Shown here: positions 1 to 11,073 of the stretch, piece by piece
Position numbering within the stretch: position 1 is the stretch's first letter
How the letters are laid out: each line of letters opens with the position of its first letter
NCBI RefSeq assembly: GCF_019665785.1
Contig: NZ_CP081149.1
Location: forward strand, 2,666,001 to 2,730,000
Origin: Deefgea piscis
GTDB taxonomy: Bacteria; Pseudomonadota; Gammaproteobacteria; Burkholderiales; Chitinibacteraceae
Direction of reading: 5' to 3'
Length of the DNA: 64,000 bases
The notes under the pieces: generated by a model
The model's input: only the letters and a program-made list of their open reading frames with translations
Databases searched by the model: none
Told to the model about the DNA's origin: nothing
Made by a program: the position numbers and the translations under genes

Positions 1-381
<381 letters not shown>

Positions 382-521
382 ATCTAGCTGAATTTACATA
401 CTTGGCTTAGTACTCATTACTCAAAGAAACACTTGGTTAGAAACCAAGATTTCTTTTAAATCTTGAGTGTAAGCACTTGTTTGACTGGCAAACCAAGCAC
501 TCACACTCATCGGCTGTATTT

Positions 522-533
522 TGTTAAAGATCA
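522..533 (-). promoter_or_regulatory. rrn leader boxA-like antitermination site
   Basis: On the minus strand the leader contains TGATCTTTAACA, a close match to the rRNA boxA consensus TGCTCTTTAACA that recruits NusB/S10 antitermination factors. It lies about 140 nt upstream of mature 16S RNA and downstream of the promoter, which is the expected position. Confidence 0.7.
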
Positions 534-603
534 GTGGCTTAGACACTGAAACCAGCTGGAAAACCGCTTGTTTCGTTTGCTGTGTCAGCAGCAGAGAGGC
601 CGA

Positions 604-632
604 AATATACGGCAGACTCGCAGCTCGGTCAA
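604..632 (-). promoter_or_regulatory. rrn operon promoter
   Basis: On the minus strand TTGACC (627-632) and TATATT (604-609) are separated by exactly 17 bp. The -10 is followed by a GC-rich discriminator (CGGCCTC), typical of stringently controlled rRNA promoters, and preceded by A/T tracts at about 640-720 that could serve as an UP element. The transcript would run into the boxA leader and 16S rRNA. Confidence 0.8.
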
Positions 633-764
633 CACCTATACACAAATAAAAACCAAGTATCGCGATAAGTCATTGATTTTAAATAAACGTAAAAAACGTA
701 GCAAACCCCAAAAAACAAAGGGTACTATCGCATCTATTCACTCAAATCAGCAAAAAAGTACTCT

Positions 765-1610
765 TTACGGCTGAAAATCGGGGAGTTGGCGCTGTAAATG
801 CTCTTCTTTCACATGCTCAACCTCTCGCAAAACACCGCGCACATCTACTTTGCGATGATCTTGCTTAATTTTTCCTGTGAGTTGCACTTCGGGATGCAGC
901 AAGCCACCCTCATACAATTTCCAAATTTCTTTACCGTACTGTGAGCCATTCAGCTCAGGCGCAAACTGGCCAAAATACTCAGCTAGATTATCTACGTCAC
1001 GCTCTAGCATTGCCGCAGCTTGATTATTACCTGCAGCATCGACAGCCTGTGGCAAATCAATAATAACGGGGCCATGCTCATCAACCAGAATATTGTATTC
1101 TGACAAATCGCCATGGATCACCCCAGCACACAGCATTAAAACTACTTGCTTGAGCAACTCGGCATGATAAAAGCGTGCAAGCTCGGCACTCATTTCGACA
1201 TCATTTAAACGAGGGGCTGCATTACCATCCTCACCCGTCACCAACTCCATCAACAACACACCTTCGAAACAGATATACGGTGTCGGCACACGCACACCAG
1301 CGGCCGCTAAGCGATAAAGATTATCGACTTCGGCATTTTGCCACTCTTCTTCTTGCATTTGCCGACCATAACGAGAGCCTTTTTCCATTGCTCTAGCTTG
1401 GCGGCTATTTTTTACCTTACGACCCTCTTGATAGGCGGCATTCTTTTTAAAGCTGCGATGGTTGGCGTCCTTATATACCTTGGCGCACCGAACTTCATCG
1501 CCACAACGCACAACATAAACCGTAGCCTCTTTACCGCTCATTAATTGGCGCAAGACTTCGTCAACCAAACCATCTTCCACCAATGGTTCTAATCTCTTTG
1601 GTGTTTTCAT
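765..1610 (-). CDS. RIO1-like serine/threonine protein kinase
   Basis: 281-aa cytoplasmic protein of the bacterial RIO kinase family. Visible motifs are the nucleotide loop with SGKEATVY near residue 25, the catalytic loop HGDLSEYNIL around residue 165, and the metal-binding IIDLPQAVD about 20 residues later. The flexible charged insertion after the first lysine (about residues 50-90, rich in K, R and E) is typical of RIO1. The bacterial members' substrates are not established. The gene is alone and points towards the rRNA operon. The N-terminal MKTPKRLEPLVEDGLVDEV matches the usual start of the family. Confidence 0.88.
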   Translation of the reverse strand: MKTPKRLEPLVEDGLVDEVLRQLMSGKEATVYVVRCGDEVRCAKVYKDANHRSFKKNAAYQEGRKVKNSRQARAMEKGSRYGRQMQEEEWQNAEVDNLYRLAAAGVRVPTPYICFEGVLLMELVTGEDGNAAPRLNDVEMSAELARFYHAELLKQVVLMLCAGVIHGDLSEYNILVDEHGPVIIDLPQAVDAAGNNQAAAMLERDVDNLAEYFGQFAPELNGSQYGKEIWKLYEGGLLHPEVQLTGKIKQDHRKVDVRGVLREVEHVKEEHLQRQLPDFQP

Positions 1611-1690
1611 TAAATTCGTCTACGTCCTATTTGAATTTTGACTCAAGCAATTAGTTACAAGTCATCAGTTAAACCACTACAATCGCTTCC

Positions 1691-1706
1691 CGCGAGATTG
1701 CTCGCG
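1691..1706. repeat. REP-like palindrome
   Basis: CGCGAG-attg-CTCGCG, followed by AATC, forms a 6-bp stem with a 4-nt loop. It resembles the hairpin core of REP sequences (compare the pair at 8338-8430). It lies between the divergent RIO kinase and NSS transporter genes. Confidence 0.45.
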
Positions 1707-1718
1707 AATCAAACAAAC

Positions 1719-1755
1719 CAAAGCCACCCGATCAAACTCGGGCAAAGTGGCTTTG
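1719..1755 (+). other. Two-step hairpin in the leader of the NSS transporter
   Basis: CAAAGCCAC (1719-1727) pairs perfectly with GTGGCTTTG (1747-1755), and an inner CCGA/TCGG helix lies between them. The structure sits about 130 nt upstream of the transporter start. There is no long T run after it, so it is not a clear terminator. I recognise no riboswitch class. Confidence 0.4.
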
Positions 1756-1888
1756 TACTCTTTCAATCCCGTTAAAAGTCTTAGTTTGAATCAATCAAAG
1801 CCTAAGTCTCGGGTTTTCCCTCATGGACAATACACTAGCTAACTCTGAATAGTGTGCTGTTGTTTACAATTTACTACAAGGGCATGGC

Positions 1889-3244
1889 ATGAGCGCAAGT
1901 CGCGATGGTTTCACCTCCACATTTGGTGTCTTAGTCGCCACACTAGGTTCCGCAGTTGGCTTAGGTAATATCTGGAAGTTCCCCTATATGACAGGCACGA
2001 ATGGCGGTGCGAGTTTCTTGGTGGTTTACGTACTGGCCACTTTATTAGTCGCCCTCCCCGTGATGATTGTTGAAATTATGCTTGGACGCGCCTCTCGCGC
2101 CAATGCCGTCACTACATTTGAAGTACTCGCACCGAAAAAGCAGCGCTTTTGGCCTGTTATTGGCTATATGGGCCTAATTGCAGCCGTACTGATTTTGGCT
2201 TTTTACACCGGCGTAGCTGGCTGGGTATTTGCTTATATCTTCAAATCAATCACCGGCAGCATCCACAGCACCGACCCCGCAAGCGCCAAAGCGGCATTTG
2301 GCGCTCTGGTTTCCAACCCCTTAGAAGCCTTATTTTGGCAATGGGTGGTATTGGCATGGGCAGGCACCATCATCATGATGGGTGTATCCAAAGGGATTGA
2401 GGCTGCAGCCAAAAAATTAATGCCGATTTTGTTTTTGCTATTAATTTTATTGTGCATCCGTAGCTTAACGCTACCAGGCGCAATGGAAGGCGTGAAATTT
2501 TTGTTTGCGCCTGACTTTAGCAAAATCACCGCTTCAGTGATGCTGACTGCTGTTGGCTTAGCTTTTTTCAAGCTATCGATCGGCATGGGCACCATGCTCA
2601 CTTATGGCAGCTACTTCCGCACAGAACAAAACATTCCATTGACGGCCACTCGTGTGATGCTGGCGGATTTGTCTGTGTCATTACTGGCGGGTTTAGCGAT
2701 TTTCCCTGCCGTGTTTTCTTTTGGCTTTGAGCCAGCAGCAGGTCCATCACTAGTCTTTATGACCATCCCTGCGGTCTTTGCCAGCATGCCATTTGGGCAG
2801 TTTTTTATGGCGCTGTTTTTTGTTTTAGCCGCCATTGCAGCAACGGGTGCGATTCTATCGATCATGGAAGTGCCGGTGGCCATGCTGTCGGAGCGCTTTA
2901 AGTTCAGTCGCAAGAAAGCCACATTACTCACACTGGGCGTGATTGGCTTATTTGGAATTCCGGCGTCGCTCTCATCTTCACTAACAGCCAGCTGGACTTT
3001 ATTTGGCTTAAATCCATTCGATCTTTTCGATTACATCAGCTCAAACATTTTAATGCCAATTGGCGGCATCTTGATTTGTCTATTTGTCGGCTGGGTTTAT
3101 GGCTTGCCACAGCTACAAAAACAATTGAGCAATGATGGGCAACTCAATAATGGCCTCGTCATTAAAGCCGTGTTTATTTTGGTACGCTACATTACGCCAA
3201 CGCTGATTTTAGTCATCATGCTTAAAGGGCTGGGGCTTATCTAG
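1889..3244 (+). CDS. Sodium-dependent transporter, neurotransmitter:sodium symporter (NSS/SNF) family
   Basis: 451-aa inner-membrane protein of the LeuT-fold SNF family, which couples Na+ entry to uptake of amino acids or related amines. The N-terminal signature GSAVGLGNIWKFPYM (about residues 20-34) carries the unwound TM1 that binds Na+ and substrate. About eleven hydrophobic segments follow, the usual number for short bacterial members such as MhsT/Tyt1. The substrate cannot be told from sequence. The gene stands alone, divergent from the RIO kinase. It ends inside 49-bp element copy 1 and a bidirectional terminator follows. Confidence 0.9.
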   Translation: MSASRDGFTSTFGVLVATLGSAVGLGNIWKFPYMTGTNGGASFLVVYVLATLLVALPVMIVEIMLGRASRANAVTTFEVLAPKKQRFWPVIGYMGLIAAVLILAFYTGVAGWVFAYIFKSITGSIHSTDPASAKAAFGALVSNPLEALFWQWVVLAWAGTIIMMGVSKGIEAAAKKLMPILFLLLILLCIRSLTLPGAMEGVKFLFAPDFSKITASVMLTAVGLAFFKLSIGMGTMLTYGSYFRTEQNIPLTATRVMLADLSVSLLAGLAIFPAVFSFGFEPAAGPSLVFMTIPAVFASMPFGQFFMALFFVLAAIAATGAILSIMEVPVAMLSERFKFSRKKATLLTLGVIGLFGIPASLSSSLTASWTLFGLNPFDLFDYISSNILMPIGGILICLFVGWVYGLPQLQKQLSNDGQLNNGLVIKAVFILVRYITPTLILVIMLKGLGLI

Positions 3245-3291
3245 GTATATAACCACATGCCTTATTAGGCATAACTTACATCGATATACCC
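3243..3291. repeat. 49-bp GGGTAT element, copy 1
   Basis: Starts AGGTATA and ends TATACCC, exactly 49 bp. It contains the internal hairpin ATGCCT-tatt-AGGCAT. Its first two bases overlap the TAG stop of the NSS transporter, and the terminator A-tract starts 3 bp after it. It belongs to the dispersed family described in the findings. Confidence 0.7.
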
Positions 3292-3294
3292 AAT

Positions 3295-3324
3295 AAAAAA
3301 GCACGAATTTATTCGTGCTTTTTT
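3295..3324. terminator. Bidirectional rho-independent terminator
   Basis: AAAAAA-GCACGAAT-tt-ATTCGTGC-TTTTTT: a perfect 8-bp stem with a T run on either strand. It lies between the convergent NSS transporter (+) and lipoprotein (-) genes and can serve both. Confidence 0.9.
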
Positions 3325-3346
3325 ATTTGAAACCCCGATTAGTGGG

Positions 3347-3790
3347 CTACATTGGCGCAATCCGCGCACTCGAGCCAGAGCCTTCAATATATACACGCTG
3401 GCCTTTATAAATATTGGCCTCATACGGCTGAGTCACTACCACTAATACCCCACTATTTAAGCGCACCACAACCTGCTGCCCCTGCTGATTGCCGTCATAA
3501 CGATTTTCGCCATACTTCCCTGCCACCGCACCGGCGATTGCGCCCATTGCCATCGCCACATCGCGCCCAGTACCTGCGCCAATCAAACTCCCCAAACCCG
3601 CACCTGCCGCACCACCTAAAACCGCCCCCACGCCCAATTGATCAGAATGCGTTAAAGGCACCAAAGAAATTTGTTCGATAACCCCTTGCTGAACTTCATA
3701 AGTTTGCTGCTGATTCATACCCACCCCCGCGCAGCCCGCCAAAATAAAGCCAAACAGCGCAGTCGAACACCATTTAAATATGCTTTTCAT
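3347..3790 (-). CDS. Glycine-zipper 2TM lipoprotein (SlyB/Pcp-like)
   Basis: 147 aa. The N-terminal signal peptide ends in the lipobox LAGC (Cys about residue 20), so the mature protein is predicted to be a lipidated envelope protein. Residues about 52-95 form a glycine-zipper repeat (G-x-x-x-G spacing in VLGGAAGAGLGSLIGAGTG and the following AMGAIAGAVAG). A small beta-rich C-terminus follows. This is the architecture of the SlyB/Pcp-type outer-membrane lipoproteins. A single gene, with its terminator shared at 3295-3324. Confidence 0.85.
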   Translation of the reverse strand: MKSIFKWCSTALFGFILAGCAGVGMNQQQTYEVQQGVIEQISLVPLTHSDQLGVGAVLGGAAGAGLGSLIGAGTGRDVAMAMGAIAGAVAGKYGENRYDGNQQGQQVVVRLNSGVLVVVTQPYEANIYKGQRVYIEGSGSSARIAPM

Positions 3791-4155
3791 TGCAAGATCC
3801 TTTGGCTAAAGCCAATTTATTAAAATGAAAAATAACAATCCGCCATTCAACAATCAGCGTGAGTTACGTCTACCACCACCCACAAACATTAGCGCGAACA
3901 CCAAACAAACACTTACAACAATTGAAATATATCATTCACCATACAAGGCGAACAGAAGGGGAAAGCTTTACATTGCCATCGTTTGAAATCAGTTCATCAC
4001 GCAACAAAACCATCAAGAACTACCTGCTTAATACTGCATTTACCGTCAACTTTCATTCATACCTGCATTAGAAAGCCGACGTATGCACAACACGACTACC
4101 GATATAGCGCCTTTTACCGTAAAATCGACGGTTTGCTTCTTACCCACAGGTCGCC
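3791..4155. other. Intergenic region upstream of alaS
   Basis: 365 bases between the divergent lipoprotein and alaS genes. It should contain both promoters. A possible alaS -10 (TAAAAT, 4120-4125) lies 30 nt before the start codon, but no convincing -35 is seen. A 70-codon open frame at 3859-4071 has no recognisable features and I do not call it. Confidence 0.4.
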
Positions 4156-6771
4156 ATGACATCCGCTCAGATTCGCCAAAAGTTCTTGGACTTTTTTGCC
4201 AGCAAAGGCCACCAAATTGTGGCGTCATCCAGCTTAATCCCTTTGAATGACCCGACCATTTTGTTCACCAATGCTGGGATGAACCAATTTAAAGACGTTT
4301 TTTTAGGTTTTGATAAACGCCCGTACACTCGCGCCACTTCAAGCCAAAAATGCGTACGCGCAGGCGGCAAACATAACGACTTAGAAAACGTCGGCTATAC
4401 CGCACGCCACCATACCTTTTTTGAAATGCTGGGTAATTTCTCCTTTGGCGATTACTTCAAGCGCGACGCCATCTTCTTTGCTTGGGAATTTTTGACTGGC
4501 CCAGAATGGCTAGCCATTCCCAAAGAAAAGCTGATGGTTACCGTCTACGCCACGGACGACGAAGCTTTTGATATTTGGAATAAAGAAATCGGCATCCCGA
4601 GCGATCGTATCGTTCGCATTGGTGACAATAAAGGCCCAGGCGTATCGGATAACTTCTGGCAAATGGGCGACACCGGTCCTTGTGGCCCATGTACCGAAAT
4701 TTTTTACGATCATGGCGCGCATCACTGGGGTGGCCCTCCAGGATCGGCAGAAGAAGACGGCGACCGCTTCATCGAAATCTGGAACAACGTGTTTATGCAA
4801 TTTAACCGCGACGAAGCCGGTGTATTGCATCCACTACCAAAACCATCGGTGGATACCGGCATGGGTTTGGAGCGTATTTCTGCGGTAATGCAAGGCGTAC
4901 ACGCCAATTACGAAATTGATTTGTTCCAGCATCTGCTTGCCGCAGCGAAACGCGAAACCGGCGCAGCGGATACCGATTCTCCATCGCTGCGCGTCATTGC
5001 TGACCATATTCGCTCTTGCGCATTCTTGATCGCCGATGGTGCTTTGCCAGCCAACGATGGCCGTGGCTATGTATTGCGCCGCATTATTCGCCGCGCAGTA
5101 CGTCATGGCTATAAACTCGGTCAAAAAGGCTACTTCTTCCACAAACTGGTCGCGCCATTAGCTGAAGTGATGGGCGATGCGTACCCAGAATTGCGTCAAC
5201 GCCAAGAACAGATTGTTGAAGCCATCAAAAACGAAGAAGAAATCTTCGGTCGCACACTTGAAAACGGCATGGCTTTGCTCGACACTGTTTTAGCCGGCGG
5301 CAAGCAAGTACTCGATGGCGATGTGGCATTCAAATTGTCCGACACTTACGGCTTTCCGATTGATTTGACCGCGGACGTTTGCCGCGAGCGAAATGTAACG
5401 GTGGATATTGCTGGTTTTGAAGCCGCACTCGACGTTCAGCGCAAGCAATCGAAAGCTGCTGGCTCATTCAAAATGACCGCAGGCCTTAACTACGAAGGCG
5501 AGGCATCGTGCTTTCATGGCTACACCGAAGCTAGCCGTTCAGCCAAAGTACTCGCACTGTATAAAGGCAGCGAACCAGTTCAAACGCTAGAAAATGGCGA
5601 CGAAGGCGTGATCGTGCTCGATCACACGCCGTTTTATGCCGAATCAGGTGGTCAAGCGGGTGATGTTGGCGTGATTGCTGGCCCTGGCGTCTTTAATGTG
5701 ACCGACACCCAAAAAGTGAAAGCCGATGTATTTGGCCATCAAGGCCAAATCATTAGCGGCGCGCTCAATGTTGGCGACGAAGTCACTGCCAGTATCGACA
5801 TTGCCAAACGCCAAGCTAGCCAACGCAATCACTCAGCAACGCATTTATTGCACGCTGCGCTGCGCGAAGTACTTGGCACGCACGTGGAGCAAAAAGGCTC
5901 GTTGGTGAACGCAGAGCGCACACGCTTTGACTTCTCACACCCGAAAGCCGTAACAAGCGACGAAATCGCTAAAATCGAAAACCTAGTCAATCACGTCATC
6001 ATGGCTAACGAAGAAGCCCAAGTGCGCTTGATGAGCTACGACGACGCCATTAAATTTGGCGCGATGGCCTTGTTTGGCGAGAAATACGGCGATGAAGTTC
6101 GCGTTTTAAAAATGGGCGACTTCTCGACTGAACTTTGTGGCGGTACGCACGTTAAACGCACTGGCGATATCGGCTTATTCAAAATCGTTGCAGAAAGCGG
6201 CATTGCTGCTGGCGTTCGTCGAATTGAAGCCATTACTGGCACCGCAGCACTCGCAGCAGTGCAAGCGCAAGACGCTGAACTCAAAACAGCGACGTCTATC
6301 GTTGGCGCACATCCGGGTGAATTGATTGGCAAATTGGAAAAACTCCAAGCTGACTTAAAAGCAACGCAAAAAGAAGTTAGCGCGCTTAAAGGTCAAATGG
6401 CGTTTGGTCAATTGGACCAGCTGATTGGCGTGGGCCTGCGCACCATCAATGGCGTGAAATGCATTGGCAGTGTGGTAGAAGACGTTGATCCGGCTACTTT
6501 GCGTGAAATGAGTAATAAGCTGATGGATCGCCTAGAAAGCGGCATCGCCCTACTCGCTTGTGTCACTGAGGGTAAAGTCAGCCTCATCGCTCGGGTATCG
6601 CCAGATCTCACCAGCAAAATCAAAGCCGGTGAACTGGTCAATATCGCGGCACAACTGGTTGGTGGTAAAGGCGGCGGACGCCCAGACATCGCCCAAGCCG
6701 GTGGCACTGAGCCCGCCAAGCTGCAAGAAGCCATGCAAGCGGCCGCAGTCTGGGTTGAGAGCAAATTGTAA
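4156..6771 (+). CDS. alaS: Alanine--tRNA ligase
   Basis: 871 aa, the usual full length. It charges tRNA-Ala. Class II catalytic domain at the N-terminus ([19 protein letters not shown], then the motif-2 region with [15 protein letters not shown]), a tRNA-recognition middle domain, the editing domain with [12 protein letters not shown] (about residue 560) and the zinc site [11 protein letters not shown] (about residue 660), and the C-terminal oligomerisation domain ending in the glycine-rich [15 protein letters not shown]. Start ATG at 4156 gives the conserved N-terminus. A strong terminator follows at 6791-6821. Confidence 0.98.
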   Translation: MTSAQIRQKFLDFFASKGHQIVASSSLIPLNDPTILFTNAGMNQFKDVFLGFDKRPYTRATSSQKCVRAGGKHNDLENVGYTARHHTFFEMLGNFSFGDYFKRDAIFFAWEFLTGPEWLAIPKEKLMVTVYATDDEAFDIWNKEIGIPSDRIVRIGDNKGPGVSDNFWQMGDTGPCGPCTEIFYDHGAHHWGGPPGSAEEDGDRFIEIWNNVFMQFNRDEAGVLHPLPKPSVDTGMGLERISAVMQGVHANYEIDLFQHLLAAAKRETGAADTDSPSLRVIADHIRSCAFLIADGALPANDGRGYVLRRIIRRAVRHGYKLGQKGYFFHKLVAPLAEVMGDAYPELRQRQEQIVEAIKNEEEIFGRTLENGMALLDTVLAGGKQVLDGDVAFKLSDTYGFPIDLTADVCRERNVTVDIAGFEAALDVQRKQSKAAGSFKMTAGLNYEGEASCFHGYTEASRSAKVLALYKGSEPVQTLENGDEGVIVLDHTPFYAESGGQAGDVGVIAGPGVFNVTDTQKVKADVFGHQGQIISGALNVGDEVTASIDIAKRQASQRNHSATHLLHAALREVLGTHVEQKGSLVNAERTRFDFSHPKAVTSDEIAKIENLVNHVIMANEEAQVRLMSYDDAIKFGAMALFGEKYGDEVRVLKMGDFSTELCGGTHVKRTGDIGLFKIVAESGIAAGVRRIEAITGTAALAAVQAQDAELKTATSIVGAHPGELIGKLEKLQADLKATQKEVSALKGQMAFGQLDQLIGVGLRTINGVKCIGSVVEDVDPATLREMSNKLMDRLESGIALLACVTEGKVSLIARVSPDLTSKIKAGELVNIAAQLVGGKGGGRPDIAQAGGTEPAKLQEAMQAAAVWVESKL

Positions 6772-6790
6772 TCGCAGCAAGCTAAAGCAA

Positions 6791-6821
6791 ACAGCCACCC
6801 AAAATCGGTGGCTGTTTTTTT
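6791..6821 (+). terminator. alaS terminator
   Basis: ACAGCCACC (6791-6799) pairs with GGTGGCTGT (6807-6815) and is followed by a run of T. Confidence 0.9.
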
Positions 6822-6885
6822 ATGCTGATCGTCGAACCAAACGACGCACTGAAATATTACGATAAATAACGACTATCACCAATAC

Positions 6886-6934
6886 GGGTATAGCAATAAA
6901 ACCTTTAATTAATAAGGATTTCAAGAATATACCC
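6886..6934. repeat. 49-bp GGGTAT element, copy 2
   Basis: Starts GGGTATA and ends TATACCC, perfect inverted ends at exactly 49 bp. The interior at element positions 14-22 is nearly complementary to 28-36, so the copy could fold into a long hairpin. It lies between the alaS terminator and the LD-carboxypeptidase start. Confidence 0.75.
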
Positions 6935-6974
6935 GATAGATTTTTAACCCAGCATAAAGCAAACAGAGGAACAA

Positions 6975-7961
6975 ATGACAGGAGACAAATTGAATCGCGG
7001 AGATAAAATCTGTGTGATTGCACCATCAAGAAGCCTGGGCATCATTTCTCAGCACGTGATCGAACTTGCCACTACAAAACTCAATGAAATCGGCTTAGAA
7101 GTTTGTTTTTCTAAGAATTGCCATCAAATCGATGAGTTTCACTCATCATCGATTGAAGCCAGAATTGACGATTTGCATACTGCGTTTTCTGATAAAACCG
7201 TCAAAGCCATTTTGACAGCGATTGGCGGCCATAACTCAAATCAATTACTCAATAAAATAGATTACTCAATCATCAAATCCAATCCCAAAATACTGTGTGG
7301 CTTTTCTGATATCACGGCTTTAAGCAACGCCATTTATGCTAAAACAGAGCTCATTACCTATAACGGGCCACATTTTTCGACATTAGGTATGGCGCAAGGG
7401 CTTGATTACACAGTTGAATATTTCAAAAAATGTTTAATGAGTGAAAAAGAATACTCAATAACGAATTCCCAACAGTGGTCGGATGATGAGTGGTACATCA
7501 ATCAAGATCAACGTGATTTCTATCCTAACACTGGGCATCAGGTGATCAACACGGGGCAAGCATCAGGAACAATTATTGGCGGAAATTTATGCACTTTCAA
7601 TTTATTGCAAGGCAGTTGCTATTTACCAGAGCCAGAAAATGCAATTTTATTTCTCGAAGAAGATAATTTACTAGAACAAAACACACTCAGTGAATTTGAC
7701 CGTAATTTACAATCCATCATTCATCTAAAATCATTTCATTCTGTAAAAGGTATTGTGATTGGTCGGTTTCAAAAAACATCACAGATTACCCATGAGCAAA
7801 TTTGTAAACTGATTCATTCAAAGCCAGAATTAAAATCTATCCCTGTCATTGCCAATCTAGATTTTGGACATACAACACCACAAATCACATTCCCAATTGG
7901 TGGCGCGGTTGAAATTATCGCAACAAGCACACGCTGTGAAATAATGATCAAGCAGCACTAA
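6975..7961 (+). CDS. LD-carboxypeptidase, peptidase family S66 (LdcA/MccF-like)
   Basis: 328 aa. Family S66 enzymes use a Ser-Glu-His triad to cut peptide bonds after an L-residue. LdcA trims murein tetrapeptides during recycling and MccF detoxifies microcin C. Visible motifs: VIAPSRS near residue 17, the nucleophile motif CGFSDIT near residue 110, GGNL and LEEDN in the second domain, and the His motif FGHTTPQ near residue 300. ATG at 6975 has the ribosome site AGAGGA. A TTG at 6990 behind AGGAG is an alternative. There is no signal peptide, so it is cytosolic. Noticeably more AT-rich than alaS, which may indicate transfer. Confidence 0.85.
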   Translation: MTGDKLNRGDKICVIAPSRSLGIISQHVIELATTKLNEIGLEVCFSKNCHQIDEFHSSSIEARIDDLHTAFSDKTVKAILTAIGGHNSNQLLNKIDYSIIKSNPKILCGFSDITALSNAIYAKTELITYNGPHFSTLGMAQGLDYTVEYFKKCLMSEKEYSITNSQQWSDDEWYINQDQRDFYPNTGHQVINTGQASGTIIGGNLCTFNLLQGSCYLPEPENAILFLEEDNLLEQNTLSEFDRNLQSIIHLKSFHSVKGIVIGRFQKTSQITHEQICKLIHSKPELKSIPVIANLDFGHTTPQITFPIGGAVEIIATSTRCEIMIKQH

Positions 7962-8009
7962 TGCAAAAGCGATAATAACTTAGCAATCAACGGTATATGC
8001 TTTGATAAT

Positions 8010-8058
8010 ATGTATCAGCTTGTAGCCTTGACTAAATAATTCATAGAGAGCAATACCC
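8010..8058. repeat. 49-bp GGGTAT element, copy 3
   Basis: Starts ATGTATC and ends AATACCC, 49 bp, with TAGCC at positions 14-18 and GCAATACCC at 41-49, as in copies 5 and 6. Its last base directly abuts the ATG of the DUF1653 gene, so here the element forms the translation-initiation region (AGAG at about 8047-8050 is the only purine-rich stretch). Confidence 0.65.
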
Positions 8059-8283
8059 ATGAGCCCACGCCCAGAACTCGCCCTTGGCGAATATCAGCAT
8101 TACAAAGGTAATCGTTACCAAGTCATCGACTTGGCACGGCACAGTGAAACTTATGAATGGCTGGTGGTGTATCGGCCATTGTATGGCGAAGGTGCTCTAT
8201 GGGTGCGGCCGTACTCAATGTTTGTAGAGAATGTGATCATTGATGGCGCCACTCAAGCGCGGTTTACGAAAGTGGCTAATTGA
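8059..8283 (+). CDS. DUF1653 family protein
   Basis: 74-aa small protein matching the DUF1653 pattern: it begins with a short region around GEYQHYKGNRYQV and continues with the conserved YEWLVVYRPLYGEGALWVRPYSMF. The function is unknown. The family is a small beta-rich domain found singly in many proteobacteria. The start codon follows element copy 3 with no gap. Confidence 0.85.
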   Translation: MSPRPELALGEYQHYKGNRYQVIDLARHSETYEWLVVYRPLYGEGALWVRPYSMFVENVIIDGATQARFTKVAN

Positions 8284-8337
8284 AGATCAAAAATATGCTT
8301 GAGTAGCGCCCCAGTCGCCACGTACAAAGATATGCGT

Positions 8338-8430
8338 TTCGTAGGCGCGCTTTCCCGCGAATACCGTGAATGTGAAACACAAATGTATTGAATTTAAATT
8401 GCATTCGCGGGCAAGCCCGCTCTTACGCGA
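8338..8430. repeat. Pair of REP-like palindromes in inverted orientation
   Basis: 8338-8365 (CGTAGGCGCGC...CCCGCGAATACC) and the reverse complement of 8401-8430 (CGTAAGAGCGGGCTTGCCCGCGAATGC) are two related units facing each other about 35 bp apart. The core GCGGGC-tt-GCCCGC forms a hairpin. This closely resembles pseudomonad REP/BIME units, which are moved by RAYT transposases. No RAYT gene is present here. It sits between DUF1653 and purA. Confidence 0.6.
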
Positions 8431-8441
8431 TATTCAGGCGT

Positions 8442-8473
8442 AAAAAAACCGCTGCAAGCACAGCGGTTTTTTT
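8442..8473. terminator. Bidirectional terminator between DUF1653 and purA
   Basis: A-tract plus ACCGCTG, loop CAAGCA, then CAGCGGT plus T-tract: a perfect stem with runs of A and T on both sides. It serves purA on the minus strand and the DUF1653 gene on the plus strand. Confidence 0.9.
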
Positions 8474-8488
8474 CATATATACCGACGA

Positions 8489-9793
<1,305 letters not shown>

Positions 9794-9900
9794 TCAATGC
9801 TATTCAAAACAATGGCTATCGTCGCAACAGCAACGCAACGCGCCCGAACTTTAACTTTAAAATGCTCAATCAGCTAGCCCTTTACAGGGAAAACACTAAT

Positions 9901-11046
9901 TTATTGCAATGGTACAACTTGCCATTGACCAGCAATCAATTGCAATGAGCGGTTAATATGCACTTCTGTAACATCAACGCCCAAATCTACGATCACAATT
10001 TCACCGGCATTGCGTAATGCGCGTATCGCCGCAATCAAAGCCATATCGTCGCTTTGCGGCGCTAAAATCGCAGCCTGATGCGTCGGAAACGGCAATGAAG
10101 TCAAGGCACGTAAATCCAAACTAAACCCAGTAGCAGGACGTGAGCGGCCAAATTTTTCACCGACACGATCATAACGTCCACCACGCGCCACAGCGCTGGC
10201 AAAGCCATTGGCGTAAGCGTTAAATACCAAACCGGTATGGTAGTAACTACCTGGCGATTCAGCCAAATCAAAGCGTACAGTCATTCCGCGACTCAGCAAT
10301 GCCGCTTCTAATTCATGCAAAGCATCCAATGCCGTAGTGACCGCTTCAATGGCTGGTAAAGCTTGACGAGCACGCACCAACACATCGCTGCCACCATAGC
10401 ACAGCGGCAAAGCCAAAATGCCTTGGCGCAACTCCGGAGATAAATCGGCAGTTAGTGCCTCTAATGCTGGTACATCTTTTTGCTGCAAAGCGTTAAACGC
10501 CGCTTGTCTGGCATCATTTGGCCAGTGCGCCACATCGGCCATCGCGTTAAATAAGCCGATATGTCCAATCTCAAGACAAAAATCAGTCACGCCAGTTAAA
10601 GCCAAACTGGCAAACATTAATTCGATGGCTTCAATATCAGCACCAATACTGGCGCAGCCATAAATTTCAGCGCCTATTTGACGCGGCTGACGATTCGACA
10701 TCAAGCCATCGGGTCGCGTGGTCACCACCGATCCGGCATAGCACAAGCGCGCAACACCTTTGCGATTCAAGATATGCGCGTCAATTCGTGCAACTTGCGG
10801 GGTAATGTCGGCACGCAAGCCCATTTGACGGCCCGATAACTCATCGACCAATTTAAAGGTTTTTAAATCGAGCGCGCTATCGTCTTGAGTAAAGAGTGAT
10901 TCGACATACTCAACCAGCGGTGGCTCAACTTGCTCATAGCCATACCGAGCATATAGATCGAGTAAGGAACGACGTAGTGTCTCAAGTTGACGCGACTCCA
11001 TAGGGAGTACATCGGAAATGTATTCGGGTAGGATCCAGTTGCGCAT
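9901..11046 (-). CDS. hisZ: ATP phosphoribosyltransferase regulatory subunit
   Basis: 381 aa, a histidyl-tRNA synthetase paralogue without aminoacylation function. It forms a complex with the short HisG and confers histidine feedback control. The N-terminus (NWILPEYISDVLP) and the class II core with MGLRADITPQVARI are typical, and the C-terminal anticodon-binding domain of HisS is absent. Its presence implies a short-form HisG elsewhere. hisZ before purA is the usual betaproteobacterial order. Confidence 0.95.
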   Translation of the reverse strand: MRNWILPEYISDVLPMESRQLETLRRSLLDLYARYGYEQVEPPLVEYVESLFTQDDSALDLKTFKLVDELSGRQMGLRADITPQVARIDAHILNRKGVARLCYAGSVVTTRPDGLMSNRQPRQIGAEIYGCASIGADIEAIELMFASLALTGVTDFCLEIGHIGLFNAMADVAHWPNDARQAAFNALQQKDVPALEALTADLSPELRQGILALPLCYGGSDVLVRARQALPAIEAVTTALDALHELEAALLSRGMTVRFDLAESPGSYYHTGLVFNAYANGFASAVARGGRYDRVGEKFGRSRPATGFSLDLRALTSLPFPTHQAAILAPQSDDMALIAAIRALRNAGEIVIVDLGVDVTEVHINRSLQLIAGQWQVVPLQ

Positions 11047-11073
11047 AGTCCAGACAAATCAAATGCCCGCCTG

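Noticed and set aside
3859..4071. 70-codon open frame before alaS
   Set aside because: No ribosome site, biased His/Thr-rich composition, and it overlaps the region expected to hold the alaS promoter.
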